Notes under the pieces: generated by a model
What the model saw: only the letters and a program-made list of their open reading frames with translations
Database searches by the model: none
Told to the model about the DNA's origin: nothing
Source: Hyphomicrobiales bacterium
Lineage (GTDB): Bacteria > Pseudomonadota > Alphaproteobacteria > Rhizobiales > JAUVMS01
DNA length: 7,483 bases
Reading direction: 5' to 3'
Assembly (NCBI GenBank): GCA_030600135.1
Contig: JAUVMS010000158.1
Location: 1 to 7,483, forward strand
Made by a program: the position numbers and the translations under genes
Part shown: positions 1 to 6,154 of the stretch, piece by piece
Position numbering within the stretch: position 1 is the first letter of the stretch
Layout of the letters: the number at the start of each line of letters is the position of its first letter

Positions 1-135
1 CACAACCGGCCGGAAGGCAAGAGGTTTCAAGTTTCACATTTTTTGAACAATCAACACGCCGAAGTTGCGCAGCGCCGCCTTGCGGTCGCTCGACTTAATT
101 TGGGAATTCGGAGATCGTTGTCCGCGTTACGTGAA

Positions 136-229
136 GCTTTTGGGCGGGCGAAATGGGAGCGGCGAGGAAGCGGGGAAACCCCGCCGCTCCAAGGGAAAGA
201 GCCGGCTGCGAATACTCTTTCCCAAAAGC
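136..229. repeat. Nested inverted repeats, possible structured RNA
   Basis: Three complementary pairs sit close together. GCTTTTGGG (136-144) matches CCCAAAAGC (221-229) and would enclose two inner hairpins. The first inner hairpin pairs GGAGCG (156-161) with CGCTCC (185-190) and GCGGGG (170-175) with CCCCGC (179-184) around an AAA loop. An alternative 9-bp pairing of 156-164 with 182-190 also exists. The second pairs GGGAAAGAG (193-201) with CTCTTTCCC (215-223) around a 13-base loop. The outer stem and the second hairpin compete for the C bases at 221-223, so both cannot form fully. Either strand could be the transcribed one. It may be a small RNA, a leader, or chance pairing in GC-rich DNA. 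I recognise no known RNA family. Confidence 0.35.
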
Positions 230-293
230 CAAAAGTCAATGGGTCGGCTGGCAGTCGTTCCACTCACGCCAAAGCCCGCGTCTGGTCAACTTT

Positions 294-331
294 GGGCACG
301 TTTGCGTTCGATAGCGGAACACGGAGTGCCC
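294..331. repeat. Imperfect inverted repeat (hairpin)
   Basis: GGGCAC (294-299) is complementary to GTGCCC (326-331). Inside it, CGT pairs with ACG and GTTC pairs with GAAC around a 7-base loop, with a small bulge on the left arm. There is no T-run on either side, so it does not look like an intrinsic terminator. It lies about 65 bases right of the larger repeat cluster and may belong to the same structured element. Confidence 0.3.
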
Positions 332-722
332 GACCGTCGCCCGCCATCGAACCGCGCCACATTGAGCTGGTTTATTGTGAGTGGTGCAAAACGTCCTACC
401 TCGGCCCCCGTCCCACCAAAAATGATTTGGTCCCCTTAGCCCCTTGTTCCCTTGCTCCCATAAAGCCGTTGGGAAGCAATCTCAAGGCTAATACAATACC
501 AGATGAGGTGGTTTCACGAGGGCGAAATCCGGGCAATGTTGTGAAGATTGTAGGGCGGTTTTCCGTAATCAGTTCAAATCGCAGAAGTAAATTGAAATAT
601 GAATCAATGGGAATAACGGCCAGTTCTTGGCATTCCGATTTGCAGCCGCTTAAAGGCTATGACTTTGCTGGCCTCAAATACAAGCCTAAAAATATAGGCC
701 CTAGGAGAAGAAGACACAGGAG

Positions 723-740
723 GGTGGCCAAACGGCCACC
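723..740 (-). terminator. Candidate terminator of the outer-membrane gene
   Basis: GGTGGCC (723-729) and GGCCACC (734-740) form a perfect 7-bp stem with a 4-base loop, about 55 bases beyond the stop codon of the minus-strand beta-barrel gene. On that strand the hairpin is followed by a pyrimidine-rich tract (CTCCTGTGTCTTCTTCTCC) instead of a clean run of T, and then by a short AT-looped hairpin (684-699). Position and stem favour a terminator. The poor T-tract makes it weak, or possibly an RNA-stabilising or Rho-assisted end. Confidence 0.35.
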
Positions 741-795
741 ACTCCATTTCGCTCGAGAACGGCGATATTTATTTGAATTCCACGCGATGCCACGA

Positions 796-1473
796 TCAGA
801 AAATCGGGTTCGTCAGTCCGCTACCGAAATGCCACGTCAGTCCGGCGCGAACAACCGTGTAGTCGTGATCGAAGCGAACGCTTCCAGTTCCGGGCACGAA
901 TACGTTGCTGTCATTGAAGCCATGGTAGATCGCTTCACCACGCAGGCTTACGTTCTGCCAAATTTTGAACTCGACACCACCGCCAGCCGCGTATCCGGTG
1001 TCGCTGCGCCCGAACTTGCTGGCGAAGCCCGGTGCCGCCACACGGAAATCGCGATCAATGAAGGCCCAACCAGCGGTGCCATAAAACAGCATTTGGCCCA
1101 CCGCCACGCCCAGTCTGGCGCGCGCCGTCGCGACATAGTCAATGCTGTTGGCCCAGTTCACATCGCCTTCAAATCCAAGAACCACCCAACTGTGCTGCAT
1201 ATTGCAACCGCCATGCAGACCGCCGACCACACCGTTCGAGCCATTCCGCCGCACGGTGACAGTCCCGGCCAAACGGCGAACCGAGGTGCTGCTGTCGGCG
1301 CCGCCGATATTGGCGCCCAAATAGCAGCCGGCCCACGAGTTGGAGAAGCTGGTCGGCATTGTACCGAAGCCATCATTGAACGTGTCTTGCGCCTTAGCCG
1401 GCAGCAGCGTCGCCAGCAAAAGCGCCCCCACCAAAGCGATCAGGGAAAGTGCCGAAGAAAAAGCATTCCACAT
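796..1473 (-). CDS. Small outer-membrane beta-barrel protein (Omp25/RopB-like)
   Basis: The 225-residue product is probably an outer-membrane beta-barrel of the OMP_b-brl type found in many copies in Hyphomicrobiales. Residues 5-28 form a signal peptide (hydrophobic core, then Pro-Ala-Lys-Ala before Gln29), giving a mature protein of about 197 residues. The start of the mature region, SWAGCYLGANIGG (46-58), is the usual first strand of this family. Alternating aromatic and polar strands with Gly-rich turns follow (GVVGGLHGG 81-89, LGFEGDVNW 99-107, FYGTAGWAF 130-138, GYAAGGGVEFKI 160-171). The last strand is VVRAGLTWHF (207-216). After it come nine further residues ending in Phe, slightly longer than the usual barrel end. 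Cys50 and Cys90 are the only cysteines and could form a disulphide; Cys50 sits where the family usually has Phe. The ATG start is supported by GGGGG about 8-12 bases upstream. The gene diverges from the PhzF gene and stands alone. A porin-like or structural role is likely; the ligand is unknown. Confidence 0.85.
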   Translation of the reverse strand: MWNAFSSALSLIALVGALLLATLLPAKAQDTFNDGFGTMPTSFSNSWAGCYLGANIGGADSSTSVRRLAGTVTVRRNGSNGVVGGLHGGCNMQHSWVVLGFEGDVNWANSIDYVATARARLGVAVGQMLFYGTAGWAFIDRDFRVAAPGFASKFGRSDTGYAAGGGVEFKIWQNVSLRGEAIYHGFNDSNVFVPGTGSVRFDHDYTVVRAGLTWHFGSGLTNPIF

Positions 1474-1881
1474 TGCGCGATACCCCCACTACGCGAAGCG
1501 CCACGCAGATACAGCGACGCACGCTACCTATTGAAAATCAGGAACACGAACTACGCTACACAACCTGTTACTCACACAAGGTGGCCGGACTGTAGCGATG
1601 CGATTCGAGAAAGCGCAATGCGCCCTGTGGATCTCTGGTGGATTCGCAAATTCGAAATAAGAAAGCAGGAATAGTCTAAATTCTTCAATGCATTAGCGAC
1701 TGTTGACAATGGCATTTACCCGTCGCACGATGTGGCGGTTGGGACACGATTGTCGTCATTTCGTTGTCACTCTTCCCCTATTGGAGCTGTAATCTGGGTG
1801 AGGCCCGCGACCGAACGCGAAGTTGGGCTCTCGCCATTGAGCTACCCCCTACGGCCGACTTGAACGCACCGGAACAAACAC
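1474..1881. other. Divergent intergenic region
   Basis: About 400 bases separate the minus-strand outer-membrane gene from the plus-strand PhzF gene, so promoters for both should lie here. I see one reasonable sigma70-type candidate on the plus strand (1703-1731), and nothing convincing on the minus strand. A short minus-strand segment at 1827-1845 matches the D-arm consensus of tRNAs, but no acceptor stem or full cloverleaf can be folded around it. No open frame here looks like a real gene. Confidence 0.6.
1703..1731 (+). promoter_or_regulatory. Possible sigma70-type promoter for the PhzF gene
   Basis: A perfect TTGACA (1703-1708) is followed, after 17 bases, by CACGAT (1726-1731), which matches the TATAAT consensus at three of six positions. 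The spacing is ideal and the orientation is towards the PhzF gene, whose start is 150 bases downstream. The -10 box is weak, as is often seen in alphaproteobacteria. It could also be a chance match. Confidence 0.3.
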
Positions 1882-2793
1882 ATGGCCCATCGCTTTTATA
1901 CATTGGACGTCTTCACTGGCGAACGCTTCAACGGCAATCCGCTTGCCGTCGTTATTGATGCCGATGGTCTGAACACAACCCAGATGCAACGTGTTGCGCG
2001 CGGGTTCAATCTCTCCGAGACGGTCTTTGTCGCCAAGCCGGACAGCGCCGCACACACCGCCAGCATTCGGATCTTTACCCCCGGCCGAGAACTGCCGTTT
2101 GCCGGTCACCCGACAGTCGGCACCGCATGCCTGTTGGCCGATTTGCAACGGACAGACTTGGCGCGCCAGAGTGATGCAATCCTCGTGCTCGAGGAAGGTG
2201 TCGGGCCGGTACGCGTTGGCGTCCGCTTCACTCCGGACAAAGCCGCTTTTGCTGAGTTCGACGTGCCACGAATTCCGACACCCACTGGCGCAACGCCAAG
2301 CAACGAGGCTCTCGCAGCAGCGCTGGGGCTTGCCCCGGACGACATCGGCTACCGCAACCATCAGCCACTGACCTTGAGCGCGGGCGTGCCCTACACCTTT
2401 GTTCCTGTGCCGAGCCTCGACATCCTCGCCCGCGCTCAAATTGTCGCGCCAACATGGACCGATGTCTTTGATGATGAGGAAACGGGCGATCCCTATCTTT
2501 ACTGCCGACAGTCCGAGAATGCCACGGCTGACTTCCGCGCCCGCATGTTCGCACCCACGCACGGCATCACCGAGGATCCCGCCACGGGTTCCGCCGCTGC
2601 CGCGTTTTCGGGCGTCATCGCGAAGTTTGATAATCTTGCCGACGGGCAACACCGCCTCTTGATCGAGCAGGGCGTCGAGATGGGGCGCCCGAGTCACATT
2701 TTCCTCGAGATGGATTTTAGGGCAAACGAGCTTGTTGGTGCGCGGATTGGTGGTCACGCTGTTAGGATCAGTCAAGGCGCCATCGAGATTTGA
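1882..2793 (+). CDS. PhzF-family isomerase (phenazine biosynthesis-like)
   Basis: The 303-residue protein belongs to the PhzF/diaminopimelate-epimerase-fold family, whose best-known member isomerises trans-2,3-dihydro-3-hydroxyanthranilate in phenazine synthesis. Most genomic members have no known substrate. The opening FYTLDVFTGERFNGNPLAVV (5-24) is the family's N-terminal signature. Glu46 in NLSETVF is the expected catalytic acid. Gly75-His76 in FAGHPTVGTA and Asp232 in EDPATGSAAA (231-240) complete the active-site set, one motif group in each half of the two-domain fold. The length is normal for the family. It should be a cytoplasmic, cofactor-free enzyme. The ATG start gives the standard N-terminus although no clear Shine-Dalgarno sequence precedes it. 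No other phenazine genes are in view, so true phenazine synthesis is unlikely. The methyltransferase gene follows after a short gap on the same strand, which suggests co-transcription. Confidence 0.9.
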   Translation: MAHRFYTLDVFTGERFNGNPLAVVIDADGLNTTQMQRVARGFNLSETVFVAKPDSAAHTASIRIFTPGRELPFAGHPTVGTACLLADLQRTDLARQSDAILVLEEGVGPVRVGVRFTPDKAAFAEFDVPRIPTPTGATPSNEALAAALGLAPDDIGYRNHQPLTLSAGVPYTFVPVPSLDILARAQIVAPTWTDVFDDEETGDPYLYCRQSENATADFRARMFAPTHGITEDPATGSAAAAFSGVIAKFDNLADGQHRLLIEQGVEMGRPSHIFLEMDFRANELVGARIGGHAVRISQGAIEI

Positions 2794-2848
2794 ACGTCAG
2801 CGCCACAGCACGATGTCGCCGCAAAGAGCAACGCGAGGTTTGCGGATC

Positions 2849-3673
2849 ATGAGGCGGTATGTCGAGATCCTTCGCCAGCAGCGCCATCCGGCAAAATTTC
2901 TGGCGTCGCGCCTGCTCATGAAGACCGGCGCTTGCAGCAAAATCGTCATGCAGCGCTCGGGCTATCGCCTGCGCTTCCACCCGACCGCTCTCTCATCGAC
3001 GATTTGGATCAATCGGCGTGAAAAGGAGGCCGAGGAAGCATTCCTGCAGCGTTGCGTCACTGCCGGCGACACCGCAATTGATGTCGGCGCGAACATCGGC
3101 ACGATTGCGCTGGCACTCGCCAACGCTGTAGCGCCTGGCGGCCGCGTACTCGCCATCGAGCCGCATCCGAAAATCTTCGCCTTCCTTTTGGACAACCTTG
3201 CCCTCAATGCCGAGGCGCACGTCATAGAGCCGGTGAATGCCGCGCTAGGCTCCAACTCGGGCCGCGTGAGCTTTTCCGACATGAGCGACGATTCACAGAA
3301 CCATTTGATGGCGCCTGGCAAAGGTGAGATCGAGGTCGTCATGGAACCGCTCGACAAGCTTGCCCCCGAAGGCCCGATCGCGCTCCTCAAGCTCGACGTC
3401 GAAGGCTATGAGCCCGAGGTCCTGCAAGGCGCCCCAATAACCCTGGGCCGCACCGAGATGCTCTATCTTGAATGCATTCCGAGCCTGCTCTCCCGCTTCG
3501 GCTGGAGCGAGACGCGACTATGTGAACTGATCCGCGACGCGGGCTTTGAAGTTTTCGTAAAGCAAGGCGAGCGGCTCGTGCCCAACGAGGTCGAGAGCCA
3601 TCCCAAGAAAATGCTTGCCTGCCTACGCAACCCACGAGGTTTTGCGGCTCGCACGAGCATCCCCGTCGGCTAA
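2849..3673 (+). CDS. FkbM-family SAM-dependent methyltransferase
   Basis: This is a cytoplasmic class I methyltransferase of the FkbM family, which methylates hydroxyl groups on sugars, polyketides and other small molecules. With the chosen start it has 274 residues. The SAM-binding motif I is AIDVGANIG (76-84), and the acidic residue at the end of the second strand is Glu104 in LAIEPHP. The FkbM signature LLKLDVEGYEPEVLQGA spans 179-195, followed by MLYLECIPS (204-212). The frame is also open upstream: ATG codons at 2813 and 2732 are possible, and the latter would overlap the PhzF gene. I prefer 2849 because GAGG at 2834-2837 lies upstream at workable spacing, while 2813 has no ribosome-binding site. 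The gene starts 55 bases after the PhzF stop, so the two are probably co-transcribed. The acceptor substrate cannot be told from sequence. The N-terminal 50 residues are basic and unrecognised. Confidence 0.85.
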   Translation: MRRYVEILRQQRHPAKFLASRLLMKTGACSKIVMQRSGYRLRFHPTALSSTIWINRREKEAEEAFLQRCVTAGDTAIDVGANIGTIALALANAVAPGGRVLAIEPHPKIFAFLLDNLALNAEAHVIEPVNAALGSNSGRVSFSDMSDDSQNHLMAPGKGEIEVVMEPLDKLAPEGPIALLKLDVEGYEPEVLQGAPITLGRTEMLYLECIPSLLSRFGWSETRLCELIRDAGFEVFVKQGERLVPNEVESHPKKMLACLRNPRGFAARTSIPVG

Positions 3674-3831
3674 TGGGCGCCACGCTTGTCGCGTTGCGTC
3701 ATCCTTTTGCAGGCACGGATGCGAACCACGAGACTCTCAAGCGCAACCTCAAGCTGCAAGTCCTCCCGCAAGCGATTTTGCGTCGGATCGATCATGGGGT
3801 AAACTCCTGGCCCGGTTAGGGAGCAAGGTAG

Positions 3832-4830
3832 ATGCGTGCGCGTGATTTATTGACCGAGGACCAACTCGCGGTCGTTCGCCAACGACACGATTGGAAGTCC
3901 ATGGCGCTCATCGCCCATGCCTGGGCGATAATATTCGCTGCCATGGCGCTTTTTGCCTGGTGGCCAAACCCGCTGACGTTCCTCATCGCAGCCGTGCTGG
4001 TGGCCGGGCGTCAGCTCGGGCTTTCGGTGCTCATGCACGAAGGATCCCACGGGCTGCTGCTACGCGACTACAAATGGAACATGCGGCTCAGCCAATGGTT
4101 CTGCGCCTGGCCTGTCGGCGTTGATACCCGAACCTATCGCACCTATCACCTGAAGCACCATGCCCGCACGCAGCAGGACGACGACCCGGACCTAATCTTG
4201 AGCAAACCGTTTCCGGTGACCAGGAAGAGCCTTTGGCGCAAGGTGCTTCGCGATCTAACCGGTCAGACCGGAATTGCCCAGCGCAAGGCGCAAATCGTGG
4301 CGGCATTCGGCAAAGCCGACTGGCCATGGCGTCAGCGTCTCAATCACGCAAGGGAAAAACTTGGCGGCATCGCGCTGGCCAATCTCGTCCTCTTCGCCGG
4401 TTTGGCCATTGCTGGATACTGGTGGCTCTACCCTCTCCTATGGCTCGTGCCACTAGTCACCGTTTTTCAGCTCATCCTACGCATTCGCAATATCGCCGAG
4501 CACGCCATGGTGGGCGATAAGGACGACCTTTTCGCCAACGCCCGCACGACGCTCGCCGGGCCCCTTACCCGGTTGGTGCTCGCTCCCTATTGGGTCAACT
4601 ATCACGTCGAGCATCATGTCTTGATGTGGGTGCCCTGCTACAACCTCGAAAAGTTCCACCGTTTCCTGCGCGACGGGCCCCATGGAGATAAATTGCTTGT
4701 GAACAACAGCTACGCAGAGGTGCTGCGCCTCGTCGCCACGCGCCCGTTCGACGACGATGGAGACGGCTCAAAGGTGCACACCGAGCGTCGCCGGTATGCC
4801 GGCATCATGATGGAAGACGAAGTCGCATAG
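3832..4830 (+). CDS. Membrane fatty acid desaturase
   Basis: The 332-residue protein is an integral membrane di-iron desaturase or hydroxylase of the FA_desaturase family (PF00487), which introduces a double bond or hydroxyl into an acyl chain or lipid using O2. The three histidine boxes are all present: HEGSH (69-73), HLKHH (106-110) and HVEHH (258-262). The additional His224 in NIAEHA is commonly part of the second iron site. Hydrophobic segments lie at about 24-43 and 48-68 before box 1 and at about 178-195 and 198-217 before His224, consistent with a four-helix membrane protein with catalytic boxes on the cytoplasmic side. AGGGAG (3818-3823), 8 bases upstream of the ATG, supports the start. 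It lies 158 bases after the methyltransferase with no obvious terminator between, so co-transcription is possible but unproven. Substrate and regioselectivity are unknown. Confidence 0.88.
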   Translation: MRARDLLTEDQLAVVRQRHDWKSMALIAHAWAIIFAAMALFAWWPNPLTFLIAAVLVAGRQLGLSVLMHEGSHGLLLRDYKWNMRLSQWFCAWPVGVDTRTYRTYHLKHHARTQQDDDPDLILSKPFPVTRKSLWRKVLRDLTGQTGIAQRKAQIVAAFGKADWPWRQRLNHAREKLGGIALANLVLFAGLAIAGYWWLYPLLWLVPLVTVFQLILRIRNIAEHAMVGDKDDLFANARTTLAGPLTRLVLAPYWVNYHVEHHVLMWVPCYNLEKFHRFLRDGPHGDKLLVNNSYAEVLRLVATRPFDDDGDGSKVHTERRRYAGIMMEDEVA

Positions 4831-4863
4831 AGTCTGATTCAAACTGAACCCATTGCGCTTTGA

Positions 4864-4920
4864 GGCCGGGGTTAACACCCGGCCCGCAGACGACGTCGTG
4901 AGCGCGACGCGCTAGTTTTT
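4864..4920 (+). terminator. Convergent terminator region of desaturase and ilvC
   Basis: A perfect 7-bp stem, GGCCGGG (4864-4870) with CCCGGCC (4878-4884), lies between the two convergent genes. It is followed by the palindrome ACGACGTCGT (4890-4899) and a second small hairpin, AGCGC (4901-4905) with GCGCT (4909-4913), which leads into TTTTT (4916-4920) on the plus strand. The second hairpin with its T-run has the form of an intrinsic terminator for the desaturase transcript. It overlaps the ilvC stop codon, and the T-run is the complement of the Lys/Asn codons at the end of IlvC. For ilvC only the strong first hairpin, about 28 bases past its stop and without a T-run, is available. Confidence 0.45.
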
Positions 4921-5931
4921 CTCTTTGTCCACCAAGGCACCGGCCTTGATCCATGGCATCATGCCGCGCAAGCGCTCGCCCACTTCTTCGATCGGGTGAG
5001 CGTCATTGACACGCCGCGTCGCCTTGAACTTGGCCTGGCCGGCTTTGCACTCCCTGATCCACTCAGAGGTAAAGGCCCCGTTCTGAATATCCCTCAAGAC
5101 ACGACGCATCTCAGCGCGGGTCTCGTCGGTGATGATGCGCGGCCCGGAAGCATATTCGCCAAACTCGGCCGTGTTGGAGATCGAATAGTTCATGTTGGCG
5201 ATGCCGCCTTCATAGATCAGGTCGACAATGAGTTTGACCTCGTGAAGACACTCGAAATAGGCCATTTCCGGGGCGTATCCAGCCTCGACGAGAGTTTCAA
5301 ATCCCGAGCGAATAAGCTCCACAAGGCCACCGCAAAGCACCACCTGCTCGCCGAACAAATCGGTTTCGCACTCCTCCTTGAACGTCGTCTCGATGACGCC
5401 CGAGCGCCCGCCGCCGATCGCCGATGCATAGGACAGCGCGAGATCGTGGGCATTGCCCGAGGCATCCTGGTCCACCGCAATCAGGCAGGGCACGCCGGCA
5501 CCCTTCAGGTACTCCCCGCGAACGGTATGACCCGGTCCCTTGGGCGCGATCATGATGACGTCGGTCGACCGCTTCGGCTCGATCAAATTGAAATGCACGT
5601 TGAGGCCATGGGCAAAGGCGATGGCCGCGCCGTCCTGCAAGTTGTCATGCATGTGGTCGTAGTAGATGTCGGCCTGCAGTTCATCGGGCGTGCACATCAT
5701 CAAGAGATCGCCCCACTTGGCGGCATCGCCAACCGACATTACGGGCAAACCCTCGGCTTCCGCCTTCTTCGCCGACGAGGAACCTTCACGCAGCGCAATC
5801 GCCAGGTCCTTGCAGCCTGAATCGCGCAGATTGAGCGCATGGGCGTGGCCCTGGCTGCCATAGCCGACGACGACGACCTTCTTGCCCTTGATCAGATTGG
5901 TATCGGCATCTCGGTCATAGTAAACGCGCAT
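4912..5931 (-). CDS. ilvC: Ketol-acid reductoisomerase (NADP+), class I
   Basis: IlvC converts 2-acetolactate or 2-aceto-2-hydroxybutyrate to the 2,3-dihydroxy acids in valine, leucine and isoleucine synthesis, using Mg2+ and NADPH in the cytoplasm. The 339 residues match the short class I form. The Rossmann loop is GYGSQGHAHALN (23-34). Arg48, Ser51 and Ser53 in the following loop fit NADPH preference. Catalytic His108 is in FAHGLNVHF and Lys131 in PKGPGHTVR. The metal ligands are Asp191 and Glu195 in ETDLFGEQ, with Glu227 and Glu231 in the second site, and Ser252 lies in YSISNTAEFGEY. The frame is open 19 codons further upstream, but MRVYYDRDAD is the conserved N-terminus and GGAGGGA lies 9 bases before this ATG, so the longer form is rejected. 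The aminotransferase gene ends 223 bases upstream on the same strand. No attenuator or leader peptide is evident. The enzyme appears intact. Confidence 0.97.
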   Translation of the reverse strand: MRVYYDRDADTNLIKGKKVVVVGYGSQGHAHALNLRDSGCKDLAIALREGSSSAKKAEAEGLPVMSVGDAAKWGDLLMMCTPDELQADIYYDHMHDNLQDGAAIAFAHGLNVHFNLIEPKRSTDVIMIAPKGPGHTVRGEYLKGAGVPCLIAVDQDASGNAHDLALSYASAIGGGRSGVIETTFKEECETDLFGEQVVLCGGLVELIRSGFETLVEAGYAPEMAYFECLHEVKLIVDLIYEGGIANMNYSISNTAEFGEYASGPRIITDETRAEMRRVLRDIQNGAFTSEWIRECKAGQAKFKATRRVNDAHPIEEVGERLRGMMPWIKAGALVDKEKN

Positions 5932-5940
5932 AACTGGATA

Positions 5941-5947
5941 TCCCTCC
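5941..5947 (-). promoter_or_regulatory. Ribosome-binding site fixing the ilvC start
   Basis: GGAGGGA on the minus strand lies 9 bases upstream of the ATG at 5931. It is the strongest Shine-Dalgarno match in the window and decides between this start and the in-frame ATG 19 codons upstream, which would place the site inside the coding region. Confidence 0.75.
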
Positions 5948-6154
5948 ACTCGTGAAATGTGCTTCTCGGGGTGCGCGAAAGCCGGCAACTACGTCGCCAG
6001 CTTGCGCTAATTTGCGGGTCGCGCTCGCCACGCATGGCGCTACGGTCCTGCAGGATTGCAGTTGCCATAACACGGTCCAACAACATCTGGCGAGCCGACG
6101 ATTGATCACGCCGGGCGAGAGCGATTGCTTGGGTCGGGTGATCGGCCATGCTCC

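Larger units (their letters stand above)
1..795. other. Gene-poor region with inverted repeats, no supported gene
   Basis: I find no recognisable protein in any frame here. One plus-strand frame stays open from the left edge through this region and on across the antisense strand of the outer-membrane gene. Its translation is rich in Arg, Ser and Ala, has no domain I recognise, and could only start at TTG near 43, so I treat it as a shadow. From about 420 to 790 the sequence is visibly richer in A/T than the genes to the right. Inverted repeats occur at 136-229, 294-331, 684-699 and 723-740. The first 46 bases could be the tail of a gene entering from the left (a stop lies at 44-46 in the second forward frame), but the roughly 14 residues available are too few to identify it. 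Confidence 0.6.

Noticed and set aside
1790..1865. Complete tRNA gene on the minus strand
   Set aside because: The D-arm matches the consensus, but the 3' side has no complement to an acceptor stem, and no 7-base anticodon loop with a 5-bp stem can be placed.
1849..2775. Minus-strand open frame of 308 codons across the PhzF gene
   Set aside because: It lies almost wholly antisense to a clear PhzF protein with all active-site motifs, and its own translation has no recognisable domain. It is the mirror effect of GC-rich codon use.
2732..2848. Longer start for the FkbM methyltransferase, overlapping the PhzF gene by about 60 bases
   Set aside because: There is no ribosome-binding site at 2732 or 2813, and the added residues are unlike the family. 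The GAGG upstream of 2849 fits better, although 2813 is not excluded.
3674..3831. Possible small gene or terminator between the methyltransferase and the desaturase
   Set aside because: The only hairpin (CGCAA with TTGCG, about 3768-3783) is short with no T-run, and no short frame here has a convincing start and ribosome-binding site.
4996..5820. Plus-strand open frame of 274 codons inside ilvC
   Set aside because: It is fully antisense to the conserved IlvC sequence and has no ribosome-binding site or family resemblance.
5932..5988. A 19-codon N-terminal extension of IlvC
   Set aside because: The strong GGAGGGA site would fall inside it, and the extra residues are not part of the conserved IlvC N-terminus.
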